A stretch of 13,126 bases of DNA from Methylovirgula sp. (GCA_030040215.1 JASHUD010000062.1:1-13126); one strand, 5' to 3'; counted from the stretch's first letter, positions 1-6,676 are shown. Numbers and translations: made by a program. The notes: generated by a model not told the origin, from the sequence alone.

Positions 1-867
1 CCCCCAACTCAACCAACCCAAACGCCCGATCTCGCCTATGGCGCCTACCAGCGCGGCTACTACATCACCGCCTATCAAGAGGCGATGAAGCGGCTGAAGG
101 ACAATCCGAAAGACGCCGTGGCGATGACGCTGATCGGCGAACTCTATCGGCAGGGATACGGCCTCAAAATGGATTATGCCGAGGCCGACCGTTGGTATGC
201 ACAGGCCGCCGCGCTCGGCAACCGCGAAGCGATCTTTGCGCTCGCGCTTGCCAAACTGACCGGGCAGGGCGTGCCCAAGGACCGTGCCGGCGCGGCCGCG
301 CTCTTCGAGAAAGCCGCGGCGATGAACCATTCCGGGGCGCTCTACAATCTCGGGGTCATGGCAGTGGAGAATAACGGGGTGTTCCCGAATTTCGCCAAAG
401 CCGCGCAGCTGTTCATGCGATCGGCCGAACTCGGCTATCCGGACGCCGCCTATGCGCTGGCGTTATGCTATCGCAACGGCAAAGGGGTCGCGCGGGATGA
501 CAAGCTCGCCGCGCAATGGATGGCGCGCTCCGCCGCGGAGGACGACGTTCCGGCCGAAGTCGAGTACGCCATCATGCTGTTCAACGGGATCGGCGTCGAC
601 AAAGACGAAGCCGGTGCCGCGAAGCTCTTCCTGAAAGCCGCCACCGAGCAGAATCCGGTGGCACAGAACCGGGTGGCGCGCCTTTATGCATCCGGACGCG
701 GCATTCGCAAGGATCTGGTCGAGGCAATGAAATGGCATCTGATCGCGCGCGCCGCCGGCGAAAAGGACGAATGGCTCGACAGCATATTGGATACGCTCAC
801 GCCGGCGCAAAAAGTCGCCGTGGAGACCGCGATCCGCGAATATAACGGGGCGATCCTCTCGCATTGA
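1..867 (+). CDS. Sel1-repeat (TPR-like) protein, 5' end missing
   Basis: The reading frame is open from the first base, with no stop before an internal ATG at 85, so the true start lies upstream of the window; 288 codons are visible. Residues 1-12 are rich in Pro, Thr and Gln, like a linker. About six Sel1-like repeats of 35-37 residues follow, roughly residues 38-255, with recurring pieces such as ALGNREAIFALA, GQGVPKDRAGAAALFEKAA and GKGVARDDKLAAQWMARSA. Sel1 repeats are helical-pair solenoids that scaffold protein-protein contacts; in alphaproteobacteria they are often exported or envelope-associated, but any signal peptide would be outside the window. The partner and exact role cannot be inferred. 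The stop is only 3 bp from the stop of convergent xerC, with no room for a separate terminator. Confidence 0.9.
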   Translation, partial: PPTQPTQTPDLAYGAYQRGYYITAYQEAMKRLKDNPKDAVAMTLIGELYRQGYGLKMDYAEADRWYAQAAALGNREAIFALALAKLTGQGVPKDRAGAAALFEKAAAMNHSGALYNLGVMAVENNGVFPNFAKAAQLFMRSAELGYPDAAYALALCYRNGKGVARDDKLAAQWMARSAAEDDVPAEVEYAIMLFNGIGVDKDEAGAAKLFLKAATEQNPVAQNRVARLYASGRGIRKDLVEAMKWHLIARAAGEKDEWLDSILDTLTPAQKVAVETAIREYNGAILSH

Positions 868-870
868 TGC

Positions 871-1845
871 TCAACGCGCGCGCGGATGCGCGCCGCGATA
901 GGCTTCGATGAGCCGCGTGCTGTCGATGGCGGTATAGATCTGCGTCGTCGACAGCGTCGCGTGGCCCAGCAGCTCCTGGATAGTGCGCAGGTCGCCGCCG
1001 CGGCCGAGCAGATGCGTCGCAAAGGAGTGGCGCAGCGCATGCGGCGTGGCCGTTTCCGGCAACCCGAGCGCGCCGCGCAGCCGCTCGACCGCAAGCTGGA
1101 TGATGCGCGCCGACAAAGGTCCGCCTTTGGCGCCGACGAACAGCGGCCCGTCGGGGGCGAGCCCATAAGGGCAGAGATCGAGATAAGCCGCGATGGCCCT
1201 CTCTACGGGGGCGATGATCGGCACATTGCGGCTTTTGCCGCCCTTGCCGAGGATCGTCAGATGATCGAGGCCGCCGGTCGGCGCATCCTTGCGCGCAATC
1301 GACAGCGCCTCGGAAATGCGCAGACCCGCGCCGTAGAGCAGGTTGAGAACGGCGGCATCGCGGGCGAGAATCCAGTCGGGGCGCTGATCGCCGGCGCGCG
1401 AGCCGACGTCGACCACGGCGCTGGCGGCTTGCGCCGTCAGAGCTTTTGGCAGGTGGCGGGCAAGTTTTGGACTGCGTAGCGCCGAAAACACCGCAAGTTT
1501 CGAGACGCCGCGTCGCTCGACGTGGCGCGCCAAGGAACGAAGTCCGGAAAGCTGGCGCAGCAGCGAGCGGCTGCCGGCGCCCGACTTGCGGCGCGCCGCG
1601 AGAAAACCGCGCAAGTCCGCCGGCTCGATTTTCTCGAAGAGTGCGAGACTTGGCGTCTCGCCGAAGTGCACCGAAAGGAAGTGGAGAAATTGGCCGACGT
1701 CGCGGCGGTAGGCGGCAAGCGTATGCGGGGAAACGCGCCGCTCGCCGGCAAGATGCGAAAGCCAATCTTCGAGCGCAGAGGCAAGCTGCGCATCGGCGGG
1801 GCCGACGGCAAGATTCTCGGAGGCGGATCGCGCGGCCTGGGGCAT
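871..1845 (-). CDS. xerC: Tyrosine recombinase XerC
   Basis: Site-specific tyrosine recombinase that acts with XerD at dif to resolve chromosome dimers. The protein is 324 aa, close to the usual 300-320. Residues about 20-110 form the N-terminal SAM-like core-binding domain (pattern VSPHTLAAYRRDVGQFLHFL). The C-terminal catalytic domain has the full active-site set: Arg176 in GAGLRISE, Lys201 in LGKGGKSR, His269 and Arg272 in HALRHSF, His295 in LLGHATL and nucleophile Tyr304 in TTQIYT. The start is uncertain: I chose ATG at 1845, but TTG at 1851 is in frame 6 bp upstream, and neither has a strong Shine-Dalgarno. The gene lies 50 bp downstream of the zeta-subunit gene on the same strand and may be co-transcribed. 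A XerC call is favoured over a phage integrase because the neighbours are housekeeping genes and no att sites or mobile genes are seen. Confidence 0.9.
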   Translation of the reverse strand: MPQAARSASENLAVGPADAQLASALEDWLSHLAGERRVSPHTLAAYRRDVGQFLHFLSVHFGETPSLALFEKIEPADLRGFLAARRKSGAGSRSLLRQLSGLRSLARHVERRGVSKLAVFSALRSPKLARHLPKALTAQAASAVVDVGSRAGDQRPDWILARDAAVLNLLYGAGLRISEALSIARKDAPTGGLDHLTILGKGGKSRNVPIIAPVERAIAAYLDLCPYGLAPDGPLFVGAKGGPLSARIIQLAVERLRGALGLPETATPHALRHSFATHLLGRGGDLRTIQELLGHATLSTTQIYTAIDSTRLIEAYRGAHPRAR

Positions 1846-1895
1846 CGGCAATCTATGCCGTCTTTGGTTGAAGGAAGTGTTGCTGGTGCACGCCC

Positions 1896-2231
1896 CTAGT
1901 CCGGCTTTCCTCTCCCGGCGATCACATCGTTCGTCGCGGCGGCGAGCAGTTCCTGCATCTCGCGGCGAATCTGGTGGTCCGACTGTGCAACGCCCGCGGC
2001 ATCGAAATCGGCGCGGACCTTGCGGAAAAGCGCCTCGTCGCCGTTTCCTTCGAGTTGAGCGGCGACAAGGGCGCTGGCGTAGGCCTCGGCTGCTTTGCCT
2101 GTTTTGGCCAATTTTTCCGCCGCCCAGAGACCAAGCAGTCTATTGCGTCGGACATTGGCCTTGAACTTGAGCTCCTCGTCGTGTGCGAGCTTGGCTTCGT
2201 AGGCCTTTTCACGCTCGTCGAACGTGGTCAT
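1896..2231 (-). CDS. DUF1476 protein, F1-ATPase inhibitor zeta subunit
   Basis: The 111-aa, highly charged and helical product begins MTTFDEREKAYEAKLAHDEE and continues with ELKFKANVRRNRLLGLWAAE, the hallmark of the DUF1476 family. In Paracoccus this family is the zeta subunit, which blocks rotation and ATP hydrolysis of the alphaproteobacterial F1Fo-ATP synthase through its N-terminal segment; a peripheral location on F1 at the inner membrane is expected. The ATG at 2231 is preceded by GAGG (plus-strand CCTC at 2238-2241) with 6 nt spacing. The frame stays open upstream to about 2375, but that extension matches nothing typical of the family. It is the first gene of a leftward unit with xerC and is divergent from purC. 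The family call is firm; the inhibitor function in this organism is inferred. Confidence 0.92.
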   Translation of the reverse strand: MTTFDEREKAYEAKLAHDEELKFKANVRRNRLLGLWAAEKLAKTGKAAEAYASALVAAQLEGNGDEALFRKVRADFDAAGVAQSDHQIRREMQELLAAATNDVIAGRGKPD

Positions 2232-2649
2232 CGGAAACCTCGCATTTTGGGCTCGACCAATTATCCCCGAATTGAGCGTGTGGCCATTGCCCAGACGCTG
2301 ACGCCGGCGGGAAAGGATGGCCCCGGAACGCCGAGCCTGAGCCGGCGGCTGTATCGGGGCTTTGCAACAAGTCATGCCAGCCCTTTCCTTCCCATGCTAA
2401 GTTATTGCAGAACCAGGAATATTTAGGAAAGCCCCGGCAACCCTTGCGGCCTGTTTCATGGCCCCTCCCGGCATGGTGATGCTTGTATCGCCGGCCGGAA
2501 AAAGCTAGGTACCTTTTTGGACCCGCGGCGCCGTCGTGCCCCATCCATACCCGTAAAGGCCAAGCGAATTTTCCTTAAGACGCGGCCTCGGGATCTCTTA
2601 CAGGAGCCAGGGCCACCGCATGGATCCTCTCCAGCCACGGTTAATCCCC
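2232..2649. other. Gene-free divergent region between zeta subunit and purC
   Basis: About 420 bp with no convincing coding sequence; open frames here lack family-like content and merely reflect GC-rich sequence. It should hold promoters for the leftward zeta/xerC unit and rightward purC. It is locally more AT-rich near 2395-2430 and 2499-2520. One weak sigma70-like pair faces purC: TTGTAT at 2483-2488 and TAGGTA at 2506-2511, spacer 17, matching consensus poorly. An AT-rich inverted repeat, AAAAAG (2499-2504) and CTTTTT (2513-2518) around an 8-nt loop, overlaps that -10. No known riboswitch class is recognised ahead of purC. Confidence 0.5.
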
Positions 2650-3420
2650 ATGAACAACCGCCGCCGCCGCATCTACGAAGGCAAGGCCAAGGTTCTCTAC
2701 GAAGGACCGGAGCCCGGCACGCTCATCCAGCACTTCAAGGACGACGCGACTGCGTTCAACGCCAAGAAGCACGAGGTGATCGACGGCAAAGGCGTGCTCA
2801 ACAACCGCATTTCCGAGTTCATCTTCCAGAATTTGAACGACATCGGCGTGCCGACGCATTTCATCCGCCGCCTCAACATGCGCGAGCAGCTGATTCGCGA
2901 GGTCGAAATCGTGCCGCTGGAAATCGTGGTGCGCAACGTCGCGGCAGGCTCGCTGTCGACGCGGCTCGGGCTCGAAGAGGGCACGCAGCTGCCACGTTCG
3001 ATCATCGAGTTCTATTACAAGAACGACGAATTGAACGACCCGATGGTATCGGAGGAACACATCACCGCGTTCGGTTGGGCCAACCCGCAGGAAATCGATG
3101 ACATCATGGCGCTCGCCATCCGTGTCAACGACTTCCTGAGCGGCCTTTTCCTCGGCGTCGGCATTCGGCTCGTCGATTTCAAGATGGAATGCGGGCGGCT
3201 CTGGGAAGGCGACGTGATGCGCATCGTCGTCGCCGACGAGATTTCACCGGACTCGTGCCGGCTCTGGGATATGAAGTCGAACGACAAGCTCGACAAGGAC
3301 CGGTTCCGGCGCGACATGGGGGGGCTCGTCGAGGCCTATACCGAAGTGGCGCGGCGTCTCGGCATCCTGCAGGAGAACGAGCAGCCGCGCGCGATGGGCC
3401 CGAAGCTCGTCCAGTCCTGA
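2650..3420 (+). CDS. purC: Phosphoribosylaminoimidazole-succinocarboxamide synthase (SAICAR synthase)
   Basis: Cytosolic enzyme of de novo IMP synthesis that joins CAIR and aspartate with ATP to give SAICAR. The 256-aa product spans the family: N-terminal RRRRIYEGKAKVLYEGPEPG, then PLEIVVRNVAAGSL (residues 89-102), LVDFKMECGR (174-183) and ADEISPDSCRLW (195-206), which carry nucleotide- and substrate-binding residues. I chose ATG at 2650 because its MNNRRRRIYEGKAK start fits alphaproteobacterial PurC. An in-frame ATG at 2620 would add ten residues and has a better ribosome site (AGGG at 2609-2612, 7 nt away; AGGAG at 2602-2606), so it remains possible. purS and purQ follow, but a strong terminator lies between, so purC may be partly its own transcription unit. 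Confidence 0.96.
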   Translation: MNNRRRRIYEGKAKVLYEGPEPGTLIQHFKDDATAFNAKKHEVIDGKGVLNNRISEFIFQNLNDIGVPTHFIRRLNMREQLIREVEIVPLEIVVRNVAAGSLSTRLGLEEGTQLPRSIIEFYYKNDELNDPMVSEEHITAFGWANPQEIDDIMALAIRVNDFLSGLFLGVGIRLVDFKMECGRLWEGDVMRIVVADEISPDSCRLWDMKSNDKLDKDRFRRDMGGLVEAYTEVARRLGILQENEQPRAMGPKLVQS

Positions 3421-3442
3421 GCGGCGGCGGAGGCGCTCGAAG

Positions 3443-3473
3443 ACCCCGTCGCTCGCGGCGGGGTTTTGTTTTT
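3443..3473 (+). terminator. Rho-independent terminator after purC
   Basis: A 9-bp stem (3443-3451 paired with 3456-3464, one G-U pair) closes a 4-nt loop CTCG and is followed at once by the T-rich run TTTTGTTTTT (3464-3473). It starts 23 bp after the purC stop. This is a classic intrinsic terminator and should limit read-through into purSQ. Confidence 0.85.
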
Positions 3474-3494
3474 GCGGCGGCGCTCCGATATGTT
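3466..3494 (+). promoter_or_regulatory. Candidate sigma70-like promoter for purSQ
   Basis: TTGTTT at 3466-3471 and TATGTT at 3489-3494 are separated by 17 bp, giving 3/6 and 4/6 matches to the -35 and -10 consensus. The purC terminator just upstream makes a local promoter for purSQ plausible. The -35 lies inside the terminator T-tract, which could be chance. Confidence 0.35.
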
Positions 3495-3507
3495 CAAGGC
3501 ATGAACA
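3491..3507. repeat. 17-bp palindrome TGTTCA-N5-TGAACA upstream of purS
   Basis: A perfect 6-bp inverted repeat, TGTTCA (3491-3496) and TGAACA (3502-3507), is centred 37 bp before the purS start and overlaps the -10 of the candidate promoter. It has the form of an operator for a dimeric repressor. The spacing GTTC-N7-GAAC is inverted, unlike the direct GTTC-N7-GTTC SOS box of alphaproteobacteria, so I do not assign it to LexA. The bound protein is unknown. Confidence 0.4.
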
Positions 3508-3535
3508 GGCTGGACGCGGGGAAGAATCGAAGATC

Positions 3536-3775
3536 ATGAAGGCGCACGTCGTCGTCACCTTGAAGAACGGTCTGCTCGATCCGCAAGGCAAGGCGATCGA
3601 GGGCGCTTTGAAGTCGCTCGATCTCGCCGGGATCGAGAATGTTCGCCAGGGCAAGATTTTCGAGGTGGAGCTGGCGACCGAGGATCGCGCCAAGGCGCAG
3701 GATCTTCTCAAACGAGCCTGCGAGAAATTGCTCGCCAATACGATCGTCGAAAATTACCGGATCGAGTTTTCTTAA
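3536..3775 (+). CDS. purS: Phosphoribosylformylglycinamidine synthase subunit PurS
   Basis: 79-aa small subunit of the three-part FGAM synthase (PurS-PurQ-PurL), which converts FGAR to FGAM. PurS dimers bridge PurQ and PurL and help carry ammonia between them. The length and the patterns VVVTLKNGLLDPQGKAIEGAL and GKIFEVEL are typical. Within that stretch the first residues (MKAHVVVTLKNGLLDPQGKA) fit the canonical start at ATG 3536. A purine-rich GGGGAAG lies upstream, although somewhat far from the ATG. purQ starts 5 bp after the stop, so the two are probably translated together, as subunits of one complex. PurL, the catalytic large subunit, is not encoded in the window. Confidence 0.95.
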   Translation: MKAHVVVTLKNGLLDPQGKAIEGALKSLDLAGIENVRQGKIFEVELATEDRAKAQDLLKRACEKLLANTIVENYRIEFS

Positions 3776-3780
3776 AGACC

Positions 3781-4464
3781 GTGCGCGCCGCCGTCATTCT
3801 CTTCCCGGGTTCCAATCGCGAAAGCGATGTCGTCCGCGCGCTTGCCAAGGCCGCCGGGCGAAAGCCGGCGCTCGTCTTTCACGCCGAGCACGAATTGCCG
3901 CAAGGCACCGATCTGGTCGTGCTGCCCGGCGGCTTTGCGTATGGCGATTATCTGCGCTGCGGAGCAATCGCGGCGCGCTCTCCGATCATGGACGCGGTGC
4001 GCGCCTACGCGGCGCAAGGCGGCCGCGTGCTCGGCATCTGCAACGGCTTCCAGATCCTCTGCGAAAGCGGCCTGCTGCCCGGCGTGCTGATGCGCAACAG
4101 CAACTTGCGTTTCGCCTGCCGCATGCAGCATCTGCGCGTCGAGCGCGATGATACGCCATTCACTTCGCGCTACCGCAGAAATCAGGTGATCAAGGTCGCC
4201 ATCGCCCACGGCGAAGGCAATTACACGGCCGACGCCGAGACGATCGCGCGGCTCGAAGGCGAGGGGCGCGTCGCCTTCCGCTACTGCGATGCGAAGGGCG
4301 TGCTTGGCGCCGCCAATCCGAACGGTTCGGTCAACGACATCGCCGGAATTTATTCCGAAAGCTGCAACGTGCTCGGCCTCATGCCGCACCCCGAGAATCT
4401 CGTCGATTCGCTGGTCGGCGGCACGGACGGGCGCGCCATGTTCGAGAGCCTTGTCGCAAGCTGA
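3781..4464 (+). CDS. purQ: Phosphoribosylformylglycinamidine synthase glutaminase subunit PurQ
   Basis: Class I glutamine amidotransferase subunit that supplies ammonia from glutamine to PurL. The 227-aa product has an N-terminal VILFPGSNRE, the oxyanion region LPGGFAYGDYLRCGAIAA, the nucleophile Cys87 in LGICNGFQ, and the His203/Glu205 pair in MPHPEN, completing the Cys-His-Glu triad. It begins with GTG at 3781, 5 bp after the purS stop; there is only a weak AAAGA upstream, so coupling to purS translation is likely. A terminator follows within a few bases and the next gene is on the opposite strand, so the operon ends here and purL must be elsewhere. Confidence 0.96.
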   Translation: MRAAVILFPGSNRESDVVRALAKAAGRKPALVFHAEHELPQGTDLVVLPGGFAYGDYLRCGAIAARSPIMDAVRAYAAQGGRVLGICNGFQILCESGLLPGVLMRNSNLRFACRMQHLRVERDDTPFTSRYRRNQVIKVAIAHGEGNYTADAETIARLEGEGRVAFRYCDAKGVLGAANPNGSVNDIAGIYSESCNVLGLMPHPENLVDSLVGGTDGRAMFESLVAS

Positions 4465-4467
4465 GTT

Positions 4468-4504
4468 GTCGGCGCAGCGCGGCGCCGGGCGCCGACGGAT
4501 TTTT
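4468..4504 (+). terminator. Rho-independent terminator after purQ
   Basis: GTCGGCGC (4468-4475) pairs perfectly with GCGCCGAC (4489-4496) across a 13-nt GC-rich loop, and TTTTT follows at 4500-4504. It begins 4 bp after the purQ stop and its T-run overlaps the stop codon of the convergent glutathione S-transferase gene. There is no T-run on the other strand, so it should act mainly on purQ transcripts. Confidence 0.75.
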
Positions 4505-5159
4505 AGAATTCGACATCGAGCTCCGCCAGCTCCTCGGGCTCGGCATTTGCCGCCGCAAACCATTCGACCATCGGCGGCCATTTCATGATCGTCTCGCAAT
4601 AGGCCTTCGAAGTTTCTGCTAGCGGCACGCCATAGGTGATGAACCGCGTGCAGACCGGCGCGTACATTGCGTCGGCGATCGTCGGCTTCGCGCCGAACAG
4701 AAACGGACCGCCCCACCGCGCGAGACATTCTTTCCAGATCGTCTCGACGCGATCGATATCGGGCTGAGCGCCGGCAAAAATCTTGAAGTTCGTATGGCGG
4801 GCTTTCAGGTTCATCGGCAGCGCCGAGCGCAGATTGTAGAAGCCGGAGTGAATTTCGCCGGAAATGGAGCGGCAATGGGCGCGCGCCGCACGGTCAGCCG
4901 GCAACATGCCAGCGCTGGGATAAAGCTCGGCCAGATATTCGGCGATGGCGAGCGTGTCCCAGACGCTGACGCCGTTTTGGGTCAGGCGCGGCACCAGTAC
5001 GGACGGCGCGAGCAGCAGCAGCTCGGCCCGGTTGGCCGGATCGTCGATGGATACGACCTGCTCCTCGATCTCCAATCCGGCGAGCTGGCAGAGCAGCCAG
5101 CCGCGCAGCGACCAAGAGGAGTAGTTCTTGCTAGAGATCGTCAGCACGGGGCGCGTCAT
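4503..5159 (-). CDS. Glutathione S-transferase family protein
   Basis: 218-aa soluble protein with the two-domain GST plan. Residues about 4-80 form the thioredoxin-like domain, starting LTISSKNYSSWSLRGWLLCQ, with the cis-Pro region LVPRL and the glutathione-site helix WDTLAIAEYLAELYP. The rest is the all-helical domain, with FGAKPTIADAMYAPV around the conserved Asp of the N-capping box. The Ser/Tyr-rich KNYSSWS segment is where a catalytic Ser or Tyr would sit. The likely role is conjugation or thiol chemistry with glutathione, but substrates cannot be inferred. ATG 5159 has only a weak AGAGA upstream. It is convergent with purQ and divergent from the PHA depolymerase, with no clear functional tie to either. 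Confidence 0.88.
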   Translation of the reverse strand: MTRPVLTISSKNYSSWSLRGWLLCQLAGLEIEEQVVSIDDPANRAELLLLAPSVLVPRLTQNGVSVWDTLAIAEYLAELYPSAGMLPADRAARAHCRSISGEIHSGFYNLRSALPMNLKARHTNFKIFAGAQPDIDRVETIWKECLARWGGPFLFGAKPTIADAMYAPVCTRFITYGVPLAETSKAYCETIMKWPPMVEWFAAANAEPEELAELDVEF

Positions 5160-5202
5160 GGCTATTCTCTATCCACGATGAATCTTTGAGCAGCCGATGA
5201 TA

Positions 5203-5231
5203 TTGCAGCGCAGCAAAAAAAGCACTAGCGT
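5203..5231 (+). promoter_or_regulatory. Candidate phaZ promoter with PhaR-like site
   Basis: TTGCAG (5203-5208) and TAGCGT (5226-5231) are 17 bp apart, a weak sigma70-like pair 25 bp before the PHA depolymerase start. TTGC-AGC-GCAG at 5203-5213 covers the -35 and differs in one base from the CTGC-N3-GCAG site reported for the PHA regulator PhaR in Paracoccus/Rhodobacter. The rest of the 96-bp divergent gap has an A7 run at 5215-5221 and no gene. Regulation by PhaR is inference. Confidence 0.3.
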
Positions 5232-5255
5232 TCCAGCTGGAAACGATAGTCGAAG

Positions 5256-6518
5256 ATGAGCCAATTTGACGATTTGCTAATCCCAGATTGGATGCGCCGA
5301 GACATGTTGTATCGCGCCTACCAGACCTATTCCGAGGCCTCCGAACCATTCCGCGCGATCGCTCGGGCCGGAACCGATATCGGCAGATTGTTCAATGGGA
5401 TCGGCGATTTAGGTATTTCCAAACGACTGGCCGCGGGGCTCGAACTGATTGCCCGCAGCAAACTTACGCATAGCCGCCCTTCGTACGGAGTCAGGAGGAT
5501 CGCGGTCGCCGGCCAAGAGATTGCAGTGCGGCAAGAGACGCTTCTCTCTTTGCCGTTCTGCGATCTCCTGCGTTTTTCCAAAGACAGCGCCGCGGCGCAG
5601 CCGAAAATGTTGATCGTTGCGCCGCTCTCCGGACATTTCGCGACCTTGCTGCGCGAAACCGTGAAGACGCTGCTCAACGATCACGAAGTCTACATTACCG
5701 ACTGGAAGAACGCCCGCGACGTGCCGCTCGAGGAAGGGCCGTTCGGTTTTGACGATTACGTCGACTACATCATCCAGTGCCTCGAAAAGATCGGACCCGG
5801 AGCGCATGTGCTCGCGGTCTGCCAACCTTGCGTTCAGGCGCTGGCGGCCGTCGCGCTGATGGCGGAGGAGCGCAACCCTGCCGAGCCGCGCAGCATGACG
5901 CTGATGGCGGGGCCGATCGACGCGCGGGTCAACCCCTCGAAGGTCAACGCGCTGGCGACCTCGAAGCCGATCGAATGGTTCGAGAGGAACTTGATCTCCC
6001 GCGTCCCGGTTCGCCTGCCAGGCGAAGGTCGCAAGGTCTATCCGGGCTTCGTGCAGCTTTTCGCGTTCATGTCGATGAACATGGAACGCCATATCAAGGC
6101 GCATCGCGATCTCTACCAGCATCTGAGCGACGGAAGGGATGAAGACGCGCAGGCGATCATGGCGTTCTACGACGAATATTTTGCGGTGCTCGATCTGCCG
6201 GCCGAGTTCTATCTCGAGACCGTGAAGATCGTTTTTCAGGATGCTCTGCTGGCGAAAGGAAAACTGACGCATCGCGGCCGCAAGGTGAATCCCGGCGCGA
6301 TCCGCCGCACCGCGCTGCTCACCATCGAAGGCGAGCGCGACGACATCTGCTCGGTCGGGCAGACTGCCGCCGCACATCTTCTCTGCAACGGCCTTCGTCC
6401 GCATCTCAAGCGCCATCATTACCAGGTCGGCGTCGGCCACTATGGAACGTTCAGCGGCAAGCGGTGGAACGCGCAGATCTATCCGGCGATCCGCAATCTC
6501 GTGCTGGCGATGAACTGA
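5256..6518 (+). CDS. phaZ: Intracellular polyhydroxyalkanoate (PHB) depolymerase
   Basis: 420-aa alpha/beta hydrolase that degrades intracellular PHB granules to hydroxybutyrate oligomers, so it mobilises a carbon store; it acts at the granule surface in the cytoplasm. The N-terminal MLYRAYQTYSEASEPFRAIA and PSYGVRRIAVAGQEIAV resemble PhaZ1-type enzymes. ILIVAPLSGHF-like and YITDWKNARDVPL segments form the PhaC/PhaZ fold core. The nucleophile is Cys189 in LAVCQPCV, not a Ser, as usual for this class. Asp362 or Asp363 in EGERDDI and His395 in VGVGHYG complete the triad. The length fits the family (about 400-430). The ATG at 5256 has a weak GGAAACG upstream. No other pha gene is in the window. 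Confidence 0.93.
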   Translation: MSQFDDLLIPDWMRRDMLYRAYQTYSEASEPFRAIARAGTDIGRLFNGIGDLGISKRLAAGLELIARSKLTHSRPSYGVRRIAVAGQEIAVRQETLLSLPFCDLLRFSKDSAAAQPKMLIVAPLSGHFATLLRETVKTLLNDHEVYITDWKNARDVPLEEGPFGFDDYVDYIIQCLEKIGPGAHVLAVCQPCVQALAAVALMAEERNPAEPRSMTLMAGPIDARVNPSKVNALATSKPIEWFERNLISRVPVRLPGEGRKVYPGFVQLFAFMSMNMERHIKAHRDLYQHLSDGRDEDAQAIMAFYDEYFAVLDLPAEFYLETVKIVFQDALLAKGKLTHRGRKVNPGAIRRTALLTIEGERDDICSVGQTAAAHLLCNGLRPHLKRHHYQVGVGHYGTFSGKRWNAQIYPAIRNLVLAMN

Positions 6519-6536
6519 GCCGGCAATTGCGCGTCC

Positions 6537-6566
6537 TTGACGGCACCCGCCCCCGGGTCCTATCTA
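6537..6566 (+). promoter_or_regulatory. Sigma70-like promoter of the thi operon
   Basis: TTGACG (6537-6542) and TATCTA (6561-6566) are 18 bp apart and give the best -35/-10 match in the window. Transcription would begin near 6573, almost exactly at the 5' edge of the TPP aptamer, so the leader would be nearly all riboswitch. The spacer also holds a small inverted repeat, ACCCG (6545-6549) and CGGGT (6554-6558). Confidence 0.65.
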
Positions 6567-6571
6567 ACGAT

Positions 6572-6676
6572 CGCACCTAGGGGATCCCCGGCAGGGGGCT
6601 GAGAGGCTGGCAGCGCTGATAAGCGGCCCGGCGACCCTTCGAACCTGATCCAGTTCGCACTGGCGTAGGGATGGTC
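6572..6676 (+). promoter_or_regulatory. TPP riboswitch (THI element)
   Basis: All conserved THI-box blocks are present in order: GGGG at 6580-6583, CTGAGA at 6599-6604, a variable P3a extension (6605-6633), ACCCTT-C-GAACCTGATC at 6634-6650, a small P5 hairpin (CCAG 6650-6653 with CTGG 6660-6663), and GGCGTAGGGA at 6662-6671. ACC at 6575-6577 can pair with GGT at 6673-6675 as a short P1. TPP binding should lower expression of thiO and the genes behind it. There is no room for a separate expression platform before the start codon, and no terminator hairpin with T-run, so control is probably on translation. The 5' border is approximate. Confidence 0.95.
6667..6670 (+). promoter_or_regulatory. 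thiO ribosome binding site inside the aptamer
   Basis: AGGG is the only Shine-Dalgarno-like sequence before thiO and lies in the conserved GTAGGGA block of the riboswitch, 6 nt before ATG 6677. The other in-frame ATG at 6671 directly abuts it, with no spacing. This decides the start at 6677. Confidence 0.6.

Noticed and set aside
871..1845. Possible integrase of a mobile element
   Set aside because: The sequence is XerC-like, the neighbours are housekeeping genes, and no tRNA att site, terminal repeats or phage genes are present.
2232..2375. 48-codon N-terminal extension of the zeta-subunit protein
   Set aside because: The family starts at the MTTFDERE motif and a GAGG site sits 6 nt before that ATG.
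2364..2409. Inverted repeat TGCAACAA and TTATTGCA with a 30-nt gap
   Set aside because: One mismatch, a large loop and no T-run or known motif; likely chance.
3491..3507. LexA (SOS) box before purS
   Set aside because: The alphaproteobacterial SOS box is a direct GTTC-N7-GTTC repeat; here the second half is inverted (GAAC), and purSQ is not a known SOS target.
3772..4875. Long minus-strand open frame (about 367 codons) across purQ and the GST-like gene end
   Set aside because: It lies opposite a clear purQ, its composition is Arg/Ala/Asp-rich with no family signature, and such antisense frames are expected in GC-rich DNA.
5409..6440. 343-codon minus-strand open frame over phaZ
   Set aside because: It mirrors the codon bias of phaZ, which has a full catalytic triad; no motif is recognisable in the antisense product.
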